From Paenibacillus ehimensis NBRC 15659 (lineage in GTDB: Bacteria; Bacillota; Bacilli; Paenibacillales; NBRC-103111), in contig NZ_BILX01000039.1 of the NCBI RefSeq assembly GCF_004000785.1, forward strand, positions 1 to 59,893: a DNA stretch of 59,893 nt, given 5' to 3'. This document shows positions 1 to 9,985 of this stretch, piece by piece (position 1 is the first letter of the stretch; each line of letters opens with the position of its first letter). Below the pieces are notes generated by a model that was given only the letters and a program-made list of their open reading frames with translations, had not been told where the DNA came from and ran no database searches. Both the position numbers and the translations under genes were made by a program.

Positions 1-2
1 AT

Positions 3-43
3 AAGAGCTTCTTTGGATTTTATCCGGAGAGGCTCTTTTTCTT
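3..43 (+). terminator. Rho-independent terminator of the upstream, unseen gene
   Basis: A 10-bp stem (AAGAGCTTCT with AGAGGCTCTT, one G-U pair) is followed by a T-rich run. No gene lies between it and the left edge of the window, so it should end the transcription unit upstream of ctsR. Confidence 0.75.
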
Positions 44-100
44 ATATCGGCAAGAATAAAAGTGCCCGGACGACCCCAAACTAAGAAATAGGCTGGGGAG

Positions 101-128
101 TTGCAATCTTACGCAAATCTGCTATAAT
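101..128 (+). promoter_or_regulatory. Sigma-A promoter of the ctsR operon
   Basis: TTGCAA (101-106) and a perfect TATAAT (123-128) are separated by 16 bp. The predicted start near 135 lies directly before the CtsR box, so a repressor bound there would block transcription. This is the only good promoter before ctsR. Confidence 0.75.
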
Positions 129-136
129 GTAGTTAA

Positions 137-158
137 AGTCAAAGAAAGTCAAAGTCAA
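137..158 (+). promoter_or_regulatory. CtsR operator (direct heptad repeat)
   Basis: AGTCAAA (137-143), a GAA spacer and AGTCAAA (147-153) form the tandem heptad typical of CtsR operators (consensus near GGTCAAA-N3-GGTCAAA). A further AGTCAA overlaps at 153-158. It overlaps the predicted transcription start, which implies autorepression of ctsR-mcsA-mcsB-clpC that is relieved by heat or McsB. Confidence 0.85.
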
Positions 159-255
159 TGCTTTGGGTTTGCTGTTTTGAATGAATTCATCTTTGGCTTT
201 TTGCACTTTATTTTTATAAAATATGGTTTTACTTCTGTCGCGGGAGGTCGAATAG

Positions 256-717
256 ATGCGCAATGTTTCAGAAATTATTGAGCAATATCTGAAGCAGATC
301 TTGCAGCAGAGCCCCGACGGTGTGATCGAGATCCAACGGAATGAGCTGGCCGATCAATTCAACTGCGTCCCATCGCAGATCAATTACGTCATTAGTACCC
401 GTTTTACGTTGGAGAAAGGGTACATTGTCGAAAGCAAGCGGGGCGGGGGCGGTTACATTCGAATTCAACGAATCGAGCTGCAATCGCATGGCGCAGTGAT
501 GGACCATATTTTCCAAACCATCGGTACGCAGATGGATCAGCTCGCATCCGAAGGGCTGCTGTATCAGCTGGAAGAAGGAGGTTTCATCACTTCGCGGGAG
601 GCGGCATTGATGAAAGCGGCCATTACCAGGGAGGTTCTGATCTTGAAGCTGCCTCTAAGGGATGAGATCAGGGCAAGAATATTGAAGGCGATGTTGATTT
701 CTTTGCTTAGCAAATGA
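256..717 (+). CDS. ctsR: Transcriptional repressor CtsR
   Basis: Dimeric winged-helix repressor of class III heat-shock genes (clpC, clpP, clpE in relatives). The 153-residue protein has the usual length. The N-terminal half is the HTH domain, and the glycine-rich wing RGGGGYIRI begins at Arg62, the residue known in Geobacillus CtsR to read DNA and to be phosphorylated by McsB. The C-terminal half is the helical domain that dimerises and binds McsB. ATG 256 follows GGGAGGT. It is the first gene of the operon, preceded by its own operator, so it should be autoregulated. Confidence 0.97.
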   Translation: MRNVSEIIEQYLKQILQQSPDGVIEIQRNELADQFNCVPSQINYVISTRFTLEKGYIVESKRGGGGYIRIQRIELQSHGAVMDHIFQTIGTQMDQLASEGLLYQLEEGGFITSREAALMKAAITREVLILKLPLRDEIRARILKAMLISLLSK

Positions 718-766
718 TATGTTCGTATCCTGCCGTCCCAGGGCAAGATTAAAGGAGGGACCCAGA

Positions 767-1285
767 ATGATTTGTCAGGAATGTGGCAAGAAGCAAGCGA
801 CGCTTCATTTTACGAAAATTTTGAATGGCGAAAAGACGGAGTTTCACATTTGCGAATCGTGCGCCAGAGAAAAAGGGGAGCTCATCCCGGGGACGGCCAA
901 TGGGTTCTCCATTCATAATCTGCTCAGCGGCCTCCTCGATTTCGAACCGTCGGCGCACAGTACGCTCGCCAACAAAGTACAGCCCAGCCGCTGCGAACAT
1001 TGCGGGCTGACTTATACGCAGTTTAGCAAAGTCGGCCGGTTTGGCTGCAGCGAGTGCTACAAGCATTTTGGGGAAAAGCTGGACCCGCTGTTCAAACGCG
1101 TCCATGGCAATATTATTCATACCGGCAAGGTTCCCAAGCGGTCCGGCGGGTTAATTAAACATAAACGTGAAATTGATCAGTTGAAAAAGGAATTGCTGAT
1201 CCGTATCGAAAATGAGGAATTCGAAGAAGCAGCCCGTCTTCGGGATCAAATTCGCGAGCTTGAAAAAAAGGTTGCCGAAGGTTAA
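767..1285 (+). CDS. mcsA: Protein-arginine kinase activator McsA
   Basis: Zinc-binding partner that activates McsB and helps control CtsR and ClpC. Two treble-clef-like modules are visible: MICQEC with HICESC near the N-terminus, and CEHC with CSEC in the middle. A C-terminal UVR motif (EEFEEAARLRDQIRELEKK) resembles that of UvrB/UvrC and of the ClpC middle domain. ATG 767 is chosen because AAAGGAGGG lies 7-16 nt upstream; the reading frame extends further 5' to 719 without a ribosome site. It encodes 172 residues and sits between ctsR and mcsB. Confidence 0.96.
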   Translation: MICQECGKKQATLHFTKILNGEKTEFHICESCAREKGELIPGTANGFSIHNLLSGLLDFEPSAHSTLANKVQPSRCEHCGLTYTQFSKVGRFGCSECYKHFGEKLDPLFKRVHGNIIHTGKVPKRSGGLIKHKREIDQLKKELLIRIENEEFEEAARLRDQIRELEKKVAEG

Positions 1286-1310
1286 ATGGGTGAGGTAAGG
1301 AGGAGTGCTT

Positions 1311-2378
1311 ATGACGGAAGCAAGCCGTTTTACAGAGAATGCGCTTAGCGATTGGATGAAGGGTGAAGGGCCGGATTCGGATATCGTCATCAGCAGCCGC
1401 ATACGCATCGCGCGAAATATTCAGGCGTACCCTTTCCCTATGTTGGCAACGAACCAGCAATCGAAGGAAGTGTTGGAACAGGTAGCTCAAGTCATTCATA
1501 ATGAAGAGCTGGGGACCATCAGCCGGTTTTCGATGCTGCCGCTTTCCGAATTGAATGAACTGGAGAGACGGGTACTGGTCGAAAAGCATTTGATTAGCCC
1601 GGCATTGGCTAACGAATCTCGGAACGGAGCTGTCATTCTCAGCGACAACGAGTCTGTGAGCATCATGGTCAATGAAGAAGACCACCTTCGGATTCAGTGC
1701 TTGTGCCCGGGTTTTCAGATTAAAGAAGCCTGGGACTTGGCTAACCAGATCGACGATATTTTCGAGACGCATTTGAATTATGCTTTTGACGAAAAACGAG
1801 GATACATGACGAGCTGTCCTACGAACGTAGGAACGGGGATTCGCGCATCGGTGATGATCCATCTTCCCGCGCTTGTTCTGACGCAGCAGATCAACCGCAT
1901 ATTATCGGCTATTACCCAAGTTGGGCTGGCCGTGCGCGGCTTGTATGGCGAAGGCAGCGAAGCGCTCGGCAATCTGTTCCAAATCTCGAACCAGATTACG
2001 CTGGGACAATCCGAAGAGGAAATCATCGATAACCTGTACAGCGTCGTTCGTCAAATCATTGAGCACGAACGTGCGGCTAGACAGAAGCTGATTTATGAGA
2101 CAAAAGCGAAGCTTTTGGACCGGGTCAGCCGCTCCTACGGCGTTTTGTCGTATGCGGCGATTATGGATTCCAAAGAAGCGGCGCAGCGCCTGTCGGACGT
2201 GCGGCTCGGGATTGACCTTGGGTTTATCAAGAACGTTTCTCCGCATGTGCTTAATGAGCTTTTGGTGATGACCCAGCCCGGTTTTTTGCAGCAGACGGCA
2301 GGAGAAAAGCTGACACCTGAAGAAAGAGACATTAGACGGGCACAGCTCATCCGGGAGAAAATTGCGGAAACGGGCTAG
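1311..2378 (+). CDS. mcsB: Protein-arginine kinase McsB
   Basis: ATP:guanido phosphotransferase-fold enzyme that phosphorylates arginines, marking proteins for ClpCP and inactivating CtsR. Family signatures seen are SSRIRIARN near residue 28, NEEDHLR at 121-127 and [11 protein letters not shown] with Cys169 in the phosphagen-kinase cysteine position. ATG 1311 lies 7 nt after AAGGAGG; an in-frame GTG at 1305 is too close to that site. The encoded length is 355 residues, close to family size. It lies 25 nt after mcsA and 61 nt before clpC. Confidence 0.96.
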   Translation: MTEASRFTENALSDWMKGEGPDSDIVISSRIRIARNIQAYPFPMLATNQQSKEVLEQVAQVIHNEELGTISRFSMLPLSELNELERRVLVEKHLISPALANESRNGAVILSDNESVSIMVNEEDHLRIQCLCPGFQIKEAWDLANQIDDIFETHLNYAFDEKRGYMTSCPTNVGTGIRASVMIHLPALVLTQQINRILSAITQVGLAVRGLYGEGSEALGNLFQISNQITLGQSEEEIIDNLYSVVRQIIEHERAARQKLIYETKAKLLDRVSRSYGVLSYAAIMDSKEAAQRLSDVRLGIDLGFIKNVSPHVLNELLVMTQPGFLQQTAGEKLTPEERDIRRAQLIREKIAETG

Positions 2379-2439
2379 CCGTCAACATACGAAACCGCAT
2401 AATAAGCATACGCTATACCAATCTTTGGAGGTGTTACAC

Positions 2440-4884
2440 ATGATGTTTGGCAGATTTACGGAACGCGCGCAAAAGGTATTGTCCTTGGCGCAGGAGGAAG
2501 CAGTTCGTTTGGGACACAACAATATCGGAACGGAGCACATTCTGCTCGGTCTGATTCGTGAAGGCGAAGGCATTGCCGCGAAAGCGCTGATTGCGCTCGG
2601 ACTGGGCCTTGAGAAAATTCAAGACGAAGTCGAATCGCTGATCGGACGGGGACAAGAGCAGCCATCGAATATCGCATACACGCCGCGGGCGAAAAAAGTA
2701 ATCGAGCTCTCGATGGACGAAGCCCGCAAGCTGGGGCACACATACGTCGGAACGGAGCATATTTTGCTCGGCTTGATTCGTGAAGGCGAAGGCGTTGCAG
2801 CACGCGTATTGAACAATCTGGGCGTGAGCTTGAACAAGGCCCGCCAGCAAGTACTTCAACTGCTGGGCAGCAGCGAGGTGGTCTCGCCTAATCATGGTAA
2901 CCCGACGAATGTGAATACACCGACGTTGGACGGTCTGGCTCGCGACCTGACGGCCTATGCCAAGGAAGGCAATCTGGACCCGGTCATCGGCCGGAGCAAA
3001 GAAATTGAGCGCGTCATTCAAGTGCTCAGCCGCCGTACGAAAAACAATCCGGTTCTCATTGGGGAGCCCGGCGTAGGTAAAACGGCGATTGCCGAAGGAC
3101 TGGCGCAAAAAATTGTGGCGAACGAAATTCCGGAAACGCTGCGCGATAAGCGCGTCATGACCTTGGATATGGGTTCGGTCGTTGCCGGTACGAAATACCG
3201 CGGCGAATTCGAAGACCGCCTGAAAAAAATTATGGATGAAATCCGCCAAGCCGGAAATATCATCTTGTTCATTGACGAGTTGCATACGCTGATCGGCGCC
3301 GGCGGGGCGGAAGGCGCGATCGACGCTTCGAATATTTTGAAGCCGGCCTTGGCTCGCGGCGAACTTCAGTGCATCGGGGCTACGACGCTTGACGAGTACC
3401 GCAAATATATCGAAAAGGACGCGGCGCTGGAAAGACGCTTCCAGCCGATTACGGTCGATCAACCGTCGCCGGAAGAAGCGATTCAAATCTTGCACGGGCT
3501 GCGCGACCGTTACGAAGCGCATCACCGCGTGAAAATTACGGATGAAGCCATCGAGCAAGCCGTGAAACTATCCGACCGTTATATCACGGACCGGTTCCTT
3601 CCGGACAAAGCGATCGACTTGATCGACGAAGCCAGCTCCAAAGTAAGGCTCCGTTCGTATACGGTACCGCCGGATCTGAAAAAGCTGGAAAGCCGTCTTG
3701 AAGACATCCGTAAGGAAAAAGACGCCGCCGTGCAAAGCCAGGAGTTCGAGAAAGCGGCATCGCTGCGCGATACAGAGCAGAAGCTGCGCGAAGAGCTCGA
3801 TTCAACGAAGAACGAGTGGAAAGAAAAGCAAGGACGTACCGACTCCGAAGTGACGCCGGACGATATCGCTCAGGTCGTAGCAAGCTGGACCGGTATTCCT
3901 GTCGTGAAGCTGGCTGAGGAAGAAACTCAGCGCTTGCTGAAAATGGAATCCATCCTTCATGATCGGGTGATCGGCCAGGATGAAGCGGTTAAGGCTGTCA
4001 GCCGCGCGATTCGCCGGGCTAGAGCAGGTCTGAAAGACCCGAAACGTCCGATGGGCTCGTTCATTTTCCTTGGACCGACCGGTGTCGGGAAAACCGAGCT
4101 GGCGCGTGCGCTCGCCGAGTCGCTGTTCGGTGACGAAAATGCCGTCATTCGGATCGATATGTCGGAGTACATGGAGAAGCACTCTACGTCTCGACTCGTC
4201 GGAGCGCCTCCAGGATACGTCGGGTACGAAGAAGGCGGTCAATTGACCGAAAAAGTACGCCGCAAGCCGTATTCCGTTGTCCTGCTGGACGAAATCGAAA
4301 AAGCGCATCCCGAAGTGTTCAACATTTTGCTGCAGGTGCTTGAAGACGGCCGCCTGACGGATTCCAAAGGCCGTACGGTCGACTTCCGCAATACGCTGAT
4401 CATCATGACATCGAACGTCGGAGCCGATACGATCAAGAAAAACTCGACGCTCGGCTTCACCGCGGCGCACGATGCAGGCAAAGATTATAACAATATGAAA
4501 GAAAAAGTCATGGGCGAGCTGAAGAAAAGCTTCCGTCCGGAGTTCTTAAACCGGATCGACGAAATTATCGTGTTCCACTCCTTGGAAGAGCAGCATATCG
4601 CCCAGATCGTTACTTTGATGGCCGACGACCTTCGCAAACGGTTGAAAGAGCAGGAAGTTGAATTCTTCCTGACCGATTCGGCCAAAGCGTTCCTGGCCAA
4701 AGAAGGCTACGATCCGACCTTCGGCGCAAGACCGCTGCGCAGAGCGATTCAGAAGCACATCGAAGACCGGTTGTCTGAGGAATTGCTGCGCGGCAACATT
4801 GCCAAAGGCGACACGCTTACGATCGACGAGAAGGACGGCGAATTGGTCGTTCACCGCAACCTAGGCGTCGGTACGCAGGCTTAA
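2440..4884 (+). CDS. clpC: AAA+ unfoldase ClpC
   Basis: Hsp100 chaperone that unfolds substrates, including arginine-phosphorylated ones, for ClpP. The 814-residue protein shows two N-terminal Clp repeats (about 1-145), the first AAA module (GEPGVGKT at 208-215, FIDE at 277-280), a middle domain with a UVR-like helix (about 414-464), the second AAA module (GPTGVGKT at 545-552, LLDE at 615-618) and an LGF tripeptide at 671-673 matching the ClpP-docking loop. ATG 2440 follows TTGGAGGTG; an upstream in-frame extension overlaps mcsB and is rejected. A terminator follows. Confidence 0.97.
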   Translation: MMFGRFTERAQKVLSLAQEEAVRLGHNNIGTEHILLGLIREGEGIAAKALIALGLGLEKIQDEVESLIGRGQEQPSNIAYTPRAKKVIELSMDEARKLGHTYVGTEHILLGLIREGEGVAARVLNNLGVSLNKARQQVLQLLGSSEVVSPNHGNPTNVNTPTLDGLARDLTAYAKEGNLDPVIGRSKEIERVIQVLSRRTKNNPVLIGEPGVGKTAIAEGLAQKIVANEIPETLRDKRVMTLDMGSVVAGTKYRGEFEDRLKKIMDEIRQAGNIILFIDELHTLIGAGGAEGAIDASNILKPALARGELQCIGATTLDEYRKYIEKDAALERRFQPITVDQPSPEEAIQILHGLRDRYEAHHRVKITDEAIEQAVKLSDRYITDRFLPDKAIDLIDEASSKVRLRSYTVPPDLKKLESRLEDIRKEKDAAVQSQEFEKAASLRDTEQKLREELDSTKNEWKEKQGRTDSEVTPDDIAQVVASWTGIPVVKLAEEETQRLLKMESILHDRVIGQDEAVKAVSRAIRRARAGLKDPKRPMGSFIFLGPTGVGKTELARALAESLFGDENAVIRIDMSEYMEKHSTSRLVGAPPGYVGYEEGGQLTEKVRRKPYSVVLLDEIEKAHPEVFNILLQVLEDGRLTDSKGRTVDFRNTLIIMTSNVGADTIKKNSTLGFTAAHDAGKDYNNMKEKVMGELKKSFRPEFLNRIDEIIVFHSLEEQHIAQIVTLMADDLRKRLKEQEVEFFLTDSAKAFLAKEGYDPTFGARPLRRAIQKHIEDRLSEELLRGNIAKGDTLTIDEKDGELVVHRNLGVGTQA

Positions 4885-4919
4885 GTCATACAATTTGTAG
4901 GAGCGCAGGCTCCTTCTAT

Positions 4920-4963
4920 AGCATCCCACGGCTACAGGCTGGGCCGGAGGGATGCTTTTTTTT
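4920..4963 (+). terminator. Terminator of the ctsR-clpC operon
   Basis: GCATCCC and GGGATGC (4949-4955) close a GC-rich hairpin followed by eight T residues. It lies 36 nt after the clpC stop and ends the heat-shock operon. Confidence 0.85.
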
Positions 4964-5060
4964 AGAGTAAAGAAAGTTTAACTTCAATAAGCGCAAAAGC
5001 GCGTGTAAACTTGCTGCTCGCAAGAAAAGCTTCCACTAAAACACGAATGTATCTTCCTCG

Positions 5061-5088
5061 TAAAGGCTTCGATAAGAAGCTTTTTTTA
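5061..5088 (+). terminator. Terminator-like hairpin before radA (dispersed 25-nt repeat)
   Basis: GCTTC (5066-5070), loop GATAA, GAAGC (5076-5080), then seven T residues. The stretch 5061-5085 recurs without change at 17742-17766 after sigH. Just upstream, CTTGC/GCAAG (5008-5022) forms a small hairpin, and AAAGCTTC near 5030 could pair with the 3' arm of this stem. The 305-bp clpC-radA gap holds only these structures, the operon terminator and a weak promoter candidate near 5131-5158. Confidence 0.6.
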
Positions 5089-5189
5089 TTTACCATTAAA
5101 GCTTTTTTTCTTTTCAACGGCGGCAAGGGTTTTCAAGACAGGGGCAAAATGGTAAACTTTGAGTTGGGATAAGAAAGCAGGGTTAAGCG

Positions 5190-6557
5190 ATGGCGAAAAC
5201 AAAAACGAAGTTCTTCTGCCAGTCATGCGGCTATGAATCGCCGAAATGGCTTGGCAAATGTCCGGGCTGCGAAGCTTGGAATACATTTGTGGAAGAAGTG
5301 GAGACCGTTGTTAAGAGCAAAGGGCTGCATACAAATTTTTTGAACAAGAAAGAAAAAGCGGTTTCTATCATAAACATAGAAAGCAGTCAGGAAGAGCGGA
5401 TCGTAACGGACAATCGAGAGCTGAACCGGGTGCTGGGCGGCGGTATCGTGCCCGGCTCCTTGATTCTGGTAGGCGGAGACCCGGGGATCGGAAAGTCGAC
5501 ACTGCTTCTGCAAACATCGCATTTGCTGACGCAGCTTGACTTGAAGGTGCTGTACATTTCCGGAGAGGAATCCGTCCGCCAGACGAAGCTGAGGGCAGAC
5601 CGGCTGCAAGCCGTTTCGCCGTTGCTGTTCGTGCTTTGCGAAACGAATGTGGAGCATATCGAAGCGGCGATCGACGAGATCGAACCGGATTTCATCGTCA
5701 TCGATTCGATCCAAACGGTATACCATGGCGCCGTAGCTTCCGCTCCCGGCTCGGTCTCTCAAGTTCGGGAATGCACAGGGCATTTTATGCGGATTGCCAA
5801 AATGAAAGGAATCGCAACCGTTCTCGTTGGTCATGTTACTAAAGAGGGCGCCATTGCGGGACCGCGATTACTCGAACATATGGTCGATTGCGTACTGTAT
5901 TTCGAAGGGGAGCGGCATCACTCATACCGGGTGCTTCGCGCCGTCAAAAACCGGTTCGGTTCGACCAACGAAATCGGAATTTTCGAGATGCGGGAAAGCG
6001 GCTTGGTCGAGGTCAACAACCCGTCGGAGCTGTTTTTGTCCGAGCGGCCGCTGGGCGTTGCCGGCTCGACCGTCGTCGCCAGTATGGAGGGGACTCGTCC
6101 GGTACTCGTTGAGCTTCAAGCGCTTGTCTCGTCCACTAACTTCCCATCCCCCCGGCGGATGGCGACCGGCTTCGACCATAACCGGCTGTCGCTTATCATC
6201 GCGGTATTGGAAAAGCGGATGGGCATGTTTTTGCAAAATCAGGATGCTTACCTTAACGTTGCAGGCGGCGTGAAGCTGGATGAACCGGCCGTCGACCTTG
6301 CGGTGGCGGTCAGCATCGCTTCGAGCTTCCGCGAACAGCCGACGCAGCCGTTCGATGTCGTCTTCGGCGAGGTCGGACTGACGGGCGAGGTGCGCGGTGT
6401 TTCGCGCGTCGACCAGCGGGTGCGGGAGGCGGAGAAACTCGGCTTCCGCCGCGTCATTCTCCCGCAAAAAAGCCTGAAAGGCTGGACGCCCCCGGCAGGC
6501 ATTCAAATTATCGGCGTCAATACCGTAGCCGAAGCGCTATCGGCTGCTTTAGTATAG
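5190..6557 (+). CDS. radA: DNA repair ATPase RadA (Sms)
   Basis: RecA-like helicase that processes branched recombination intermediates. The 455-residue protein has an N-terminal zinc finger (Cys10, Cys13, Cys24, Cys27), a Walker A motif [10 protein letters not shown] near 95-104, the RadA signature KNRFG near 255 and a C-terminal Lon-protease-like domain (the [14 protein letters not shown] region). ATG 5190 is the only start preserving the zinc finger; its ribosome site is weak. It follows the heat-shock operon and precedes disA, as in B. subtilis. Confidence 0.96.
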   Translation: MAKTKTKFFCQSCGYESPKWLGKCPGCEAWNTFVEEVETVVKSKGLHTNFLNKKEKAVSIINIESSQEERIVTDNRELNRVLGGGIVPGSLILVGGDPGIGKSTLLLQTSHLLTQLDLKVLYISGEESVRQTKLRADRLQAVSPLLFVLCETNVEHIEAAIDEIEPDFIVIDSIQTVYHGAVASAPGSVSQVRECTGHFMRIAKMKGIATVLVGHVTKEGAIAGPRLLEHMVDCVLYFEGERHHSYRVLRAVKNRFGSTNEIGIFEMRESGLVEVNNPSELFLSERPLGVAGSTVVASMEGTRPVLVELQALVSSTNFPSPRRMATGFDHNRLSLIIAVLEKRMGMFLQNQDAYLNVAGGVKLDEPAVDLAVAVSIASSFREQPTQPFDVVFGEVGLTGEVRGVSRVDQRVREAEKLGFRRVILPQKSLKGWTPPAGIQIIGVNTVAEALSAALV

Positions 6558-6578
6558 TATATTTTTTGAAACTAGGGT

Positions 6579-6706
6579 TTTGATGGAGCGCAGGGGAACT
6601 GCCGGAGAGTTTACGTGCCGTCTTTGAACTCGGAAAGCTACCTTAAATTATCATTCGAACTTTCCGAGTTCAAGAGCGGCCGAAGGCAGTTCTCCCTGCT
6701 GTGCAA
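6579..6706. repeat. Long imperfect palindrome between radA and disA
   Basis: The centre is a perfect 14-bp inverted repeat (TTGAACTCGGAAAG at 6624-6637, CTTTCCGAGTTCAA at 6660-6673) with a 22-nt loop. GCCG/CGGC flanks it, then outer arms GCAGGGGAACTGCC (6590-6603) and GGCAGTTCTCCCTGC (6685-6699) with one bulge, and TTGAT/ATCAA at the ends. It fills most of the radA-disA gap. No T run follows, so it does not look like an ordinary terminator. A MITE-like relic or a structured disA leader are both possible. Confidence 0.7.
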
Positions 6707-6749
6707 TCAACCACCCCTTGCTTCAAAAAATTCGTCAGGAGGGACACCA

Positions 6750-7829
6750 TTGAGCAAGGAAGAAGCAAAACGCGACGTCATGAGCCAGCTGCTGCAGCTC
6801 GTTGCGCCAGGCACTCCGTTTCGGGAAGGGCTGGAGAATGTGCTGCGCGCCAAGACGGGCGGCTTAATCGTCGTCGGCTACAGCCCGGAAGTGATGGAGA
6901 TTGTAGACGGCGGCTTTTCGATCAACTGCGATTTTTCCCCGAACTACTTGTATGAGCTAGCCAAAATGGACGGCGCGATCATCCTCAGCGAGGATTTGAA
7001 GCGTATTTTGTATGCGAATACGCAGCTGATTCCGGACTCTTCGATTACGTCTACCGAAACGGGCATCCGGCATCGGACAGCGGAGCGCGTCGCGAAGCAG
7101 ACCTCCAAGCTTGTGGTATCCATCTCGCAGCGGCGAAACGTCATTACTCTGTATCAAGGCAATCTGCGTTATTCACTGAAAGATATCGGCGTTATCTTAA
7201 CGAAAGCGAATCAGGCGATTCAAACGCTGGAGAAATACAAGTCCGTCTTGGATCAGGATTTGACGAATCTGGGCGCTTCCGAGTTCGAGGAGCTGGTCAC
7301 TTTGCACGATGTGACCAGTGTGATGCAACGTGTTGAGATGGTTTTACGTATTAAAGCAGAGATCAAGCGTTACATTAACGAGCTCGGTAACGAAGGCCGG
7401 TTGATCAGCATGCAGTTGGAGGAATTGGTTGGGAACACTGAGAATGAGGCTTACCTGCTAATTAAGGATTACGTCAAAGAATTGTCTGAAGAGAAGGTAA
7501 AAGAAGTTCAAGCGACCCTCAAGAAGCATTCGACCGACGAGATGCTTGATCATTCGCACATTGCACGGGCGCTCGGCTACCCGCATACGCCAGGCAGTGC
7601 AGAAGAGACGATCTCGCCAAGAGGCTACCGGGTACTGAACAAAATACCGCGTCTTCCTTCCGTGATTATACATAATCTGGTGGAACGGTTTGGGCAGCTC
7701 CCGCATCTAATGATGGCGACGATTGAAGAATTGGACGAGGTGGACGGCATCGGGGAAGTGCGCGCACGCACAATTAAAGAAGGATTAAAGAGGATTCAAG
7801 ATCAGGTGCTCATTGACAGACATATTTAA
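6750..7829 (+). CDS. disA: DNA integrity scanning diadenylate cyclase DisA
   Basis: Makes c-di-AMP from two ATP and pauses when it meets branched DNA, linking genome integrity to sporulation. The DAC domain shows DGA at 74-76 and RHRT at 107-110, the catalytic motifs. A helical linker and C-terminal helix-hairpin-helix DNA-binding region (around [18 protein letters not shown]) follow. TTG 6750 is chosen because AGGAGGG ends 6 nt upstream; it gives 359 residues, matching the family. The open frame runs upstream to 6615 but crosses the palindrome and has no ribosome site. Confidence 0.95.
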   Translation: MSKEEAKRDVMSQLLQLVAPGTPFREGLENVLRAKTGGLIVVGYSPEVMEIVDGGFSINCDFSPNYLYELAKMDGAIILSEDLKRILYANTQLIPDSSITSTETGIRHRTAERVAKQTSKLVVSISQRRNVITLYQGNLRYSLKDIGVILTKANQAIQTLEKYKSVLDQDLTNLGASEFEELVTLHDVTSVMQRVEMVLRIKAEIKRYINELGNEGRLISMQLEELVGNTENEAYLLIKDYVKELSEEKVKEVQATLKKHSTDEMLDHSHIARALGYPHTPGSAEETISPRGYRVLNKIPRLPSVIIHNLVERFGQLPHLMMATIEELDEVDGIGEVRARTIKEGLKRIQDQVLIDRHI

Positions 7830-7841
7830 CTTGCATACAAT
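7813..7841 (+). promoter_or_regulatory. Sigma-A promoter of pssA, inside the disA 3' end
   Basis: TTGACA (7813-7818) and TACAAT (7836-7841) are separated by 17 bp. The -35 box lies in the last disA codons and the -10 just after its stop, so pssA can be transcribed separately from disA. Confidence 0.65.
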
Positions 7842-7904
7842 CAGAGGGTAGCCAAATATTATTAGGATATTAGGGTACAGTAAAACCAGAGGTGGACTAA
7901 AACA

Positions 7905-8639
7905 ATGATAACAAAATCCCTTCCGAACTTGTTTACGATTGGGAACTTGTTCTTAGGTATTATTGCGATTATTTCCGTGTTTAATAGTAAACCCGAGCTT
8001 GCGGCGATCATGGTCATCGTCGCGATGCTTCTGGACGGATTGGACGGACGGGTGGCCCGTGCGCTCAATGCGCAGAGCGAATTCGGCAAAGAGCTGGACT
8101 CGCTGTCCGATGTCATCTCGTTCGGTGTAGCGCCGGCGTTCATCATGTACGTGGTGGCTTTCACCGAGATGAATGCGGCGGCAGCGTGGATCGTGACGGC
8201 GATCTTCCCGATCTGCGGCGCGCTTCGTCTGGCCCGCTTCAATGTCGTTGCCGGGACGCCGGGATATTTTATCGGCTTGCCGATTCCTGCAGCCGGCGGC
8301 GTATTGTGTACGCTGGCACTATTCCATAAAGAATTGAACACCGTCGTACTCGTCTTGTCGACGCTTCTGCTGTCCTACTTGATGGTCAGCACCGTCAAAT
8401 ACCCGAACTTCAAAAAGGTCGGCATCCCGAAAGCCGCCATCTGGATTACGCCCGTCGTCGTCGTGATTGCCGTTGTCCTGGCTGTCATGTATCCGGGGCT
8501 GTTGTCCAAACTCATCTTCGTACCGCTGCTGCTTTATGCGCTGTACGGCTTAAAAAAAAACGTTGATCGGCTGTTCTTCTGGAAACGCAGAAAACGTCCG
8601 TCCGTGGAAGAATCGGAGTCCAAAACAACAACCATCTAA
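7905..8639 (+). CDS. pssA: CDP-diacylglycerol-serine O-phosphatidyltransferase
   Basis: Membrane enzyme making phosphatidylserine, the precursor of phosphatidylethanolamine. The CDP-alcohol phosphatidyltransferase signature D-G-x2-A-R-x8-G-x3-D-x3-D is complete (DGRVAR, then G-KEL-D-SLS-D, around residues 47-68). Several hydrophobic segments follow, and the tail after about residue 215 is highly basic. The length of 244 residues is normal. ATG 7905 follows AGAGGTGG. B. subtilis, as remembered, carries pssA elsewhere, next to psd. Here it has its own promoter and terminator. Confidence 0.93.
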   Translation: MITKSLPNLFTIGNLFLGIIAIISVFNSKPELAAIMVIVAMLLDGLDGRVARALNAQSEFGKELDSLSDVISFGVAPAFIMYVVAFTEMNAAAAWIVTAIFPICGALRLARFNVVAGTPGYFIGLPIPAAGGVLCTLALFHKELNTVVLVLSTLLLSYLMVSTVKYPNFKKVGIPKAAIWITPVVVVIAVVLAVMYPGLLSKLIFVPLLLYALYGLKKNVDRLFFWKRRKRPSVEESESKTTTI

Positions 8640-8664
8640 AACCGCATAAGTGGCGTAAGGCTAT

Positions 8665-8719
8665 GAAAATGAAAAGCATTTGTTTTCCGCAAGGAAAATG
8701 AATGCTTTTTTTCATTTTC
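8665..8719 (+). terminator. Terminator after pssA
   Basis: GAAAAGCATT-TTTTCC pairs with GGAAAA-AATGCTTTT across a GCAA loop, followed by TTTTTTTC. A-rich sequence 5' of the stem pairs further with the T-rich 3' side, so it may work in both directions. Confidence 0.8.
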
Positions 8720-8805
8720 TTCAACTGATACGATTAGGCTTGAGTAATTTGGATCATAATTGTAACGGAAGGCAGAATTTGTTATTTTTATGGAGGTGAA
8801 AGTCT

Positions 8806-9900
8806 ATGATGAAAAAATGGTTTCAGCTTCTGTTTGCAGTTATCGGCGGTGCGCTTGGAGTACGGTGGAGTGATACGATAGGGAAACCATGTTTTGAATT
8901 CATAGCATCGGTTTTGGGACGGGAAGAGATTCAAGGACAAGCCCTCTGGATGCTGGGGGCCGGCGCGCTGCTTTTCTATTCGATCAGTTCCTGGGCATTA
9001 ACGTATCTGCTGAAAGTGGTGCAGCGAGGAGAGGAACGCATTGCCAACGTACCGGTGACCGATTTGCTTGCGGGCTCGATCGGGATGGTCGTCGGTTTGC
9101 TCTTTTCGTCGGTGCTGCTCCACCCGTTCAGCCAGGCCGGCGTGTTCAGCCCCCTGCTGCACATGCTGCTCATCGCGGCCTTTTCGTATGCGGGGTATCG
9201 ACTTGGGGCAGTGAAACAGGAAGAGCTGTTCACCGTGCTGGACGCACGCCGATCGGATCGTGGGAAAGCGTCCGGGGAGCCCAAAGGATTCGAGGAGCAT
9301 AAAATTCTCGATACGAGCGTGATTATTGACGGACGTATTGCGGATATTTGCAAAACCGGATTTATCGAGGGAACCCTCGTCATTCCCGAATTTGTGCTGG
9401 AGGAGCTGCAGCATATTGCCGATTCGTCGGATTTGCTCAAGCGTAACCGCGGCCGTCGGGGGCTGGACATTTTGAACAAAATCCAGAAGGAGCTTGATGT
9501 CAAGGTACTGATCTACGAAGGGGATTTCGAAGAAATTTCCGAGGTGGACAGCAAGCTTGTGCGGCTGGCCAAAGCTTTGCAGGGGAAAGTGATTACGAAC
9601 GATTTCAATCTCAACAAAGTATGCGAGCTGCAGGGCGTATCGGTTCTGAATATCAACGATCTGGCGAATGCGGTGAAGCCGGTCGTACTGCCCGGGGAGG
9701 AAATCCTCGTGCAAGTCATCAAGGACGGCAAGGAGCATGGGCAAGGCGTCGCCTATTTGGATGACGGCACGATGATTGTCGTGGAAGGCGGCCGGGACTT
9801 TATCGGCATGACGCTTGATGTACTTGTGACGAGCGTTCTGCAAACGTCAGCCGGCCGGATGATATTTGCCAAGCCGAAGCTATTGGAAAAAGCGCTCTAA
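8806..9900 (+). CDS. yacL: PIN/TRAM-domain membrane protein (YacL family)
   Basis: Family protein of unproven function, predicted to bind or cut RNA at the membrane. Four hydrophobic segments are visible (about 3-19, 46-68, 84-105, 115-133). A PIN nuclease domain follows from about 167, with acidic residues in ILDTSVIIDGRIADI, VLEELQ and ITNDFNLNKVC, and a TRAM-like beta barrel from about 295 to 360. It is 364 residues long. ATG 8806 lies behind TGGAGGTGAAAG. It precedes ispD as in B. subtilis, so the position is conserved although the role is not known. Confidence 0.9.
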   Translation: MMKKWFQLLFAVIGGALGVRWSDTIGKPCFEFIASVLGREEIQGQALWMLGAGALLFYSISSWALTYLLKVVQRGEERIANVPVTDLLAGSIGMVVGLLFSSVLLHPFSQAGVFSPLLHMLLIAAFSYAGYRLGAVKQEELFTVLDARRSDRGKASGEPKGFEEHKILDTSVIIDGRIADICKTGFIEGTLVIPEFVLEELQHIADSSDLLKRNRGRRGLDILNKIQKELDVKVLIYEGDFEEISEVDSKLVRLAKALQGKVITNDFNLNKVCELQGVSVLNINDLANAVKPVVLPGEEILVQVIKDGKEHGQGVAYLDDGTMIVVEGGRDFIGMTLDVLVTSVLQTSAGRMIFAKPKLLEKAL

Positions 9901-9985
9901 CACGGTATGATAAGATAGATGCGCTTAGAATAAGGCAAACGGGTTGGCTTCATTCGGAGCCGAACCATAGTGGCAGGTGGACAAG

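Noticed and set aside
5131..5158. radA promoter TTTCAA-N16-TAAACT
   Set aside because: Both boxes are weak and the region is repetitive. It is not listed as a feature.
6615..6749. N-terminal extension of DisA from GTG 6615
   Set aside because: The extension is encoded by the palindrome, lacks a ribosome site, and adds residues absent from the family. TTG 6750 has an ideal AGGAGGG.
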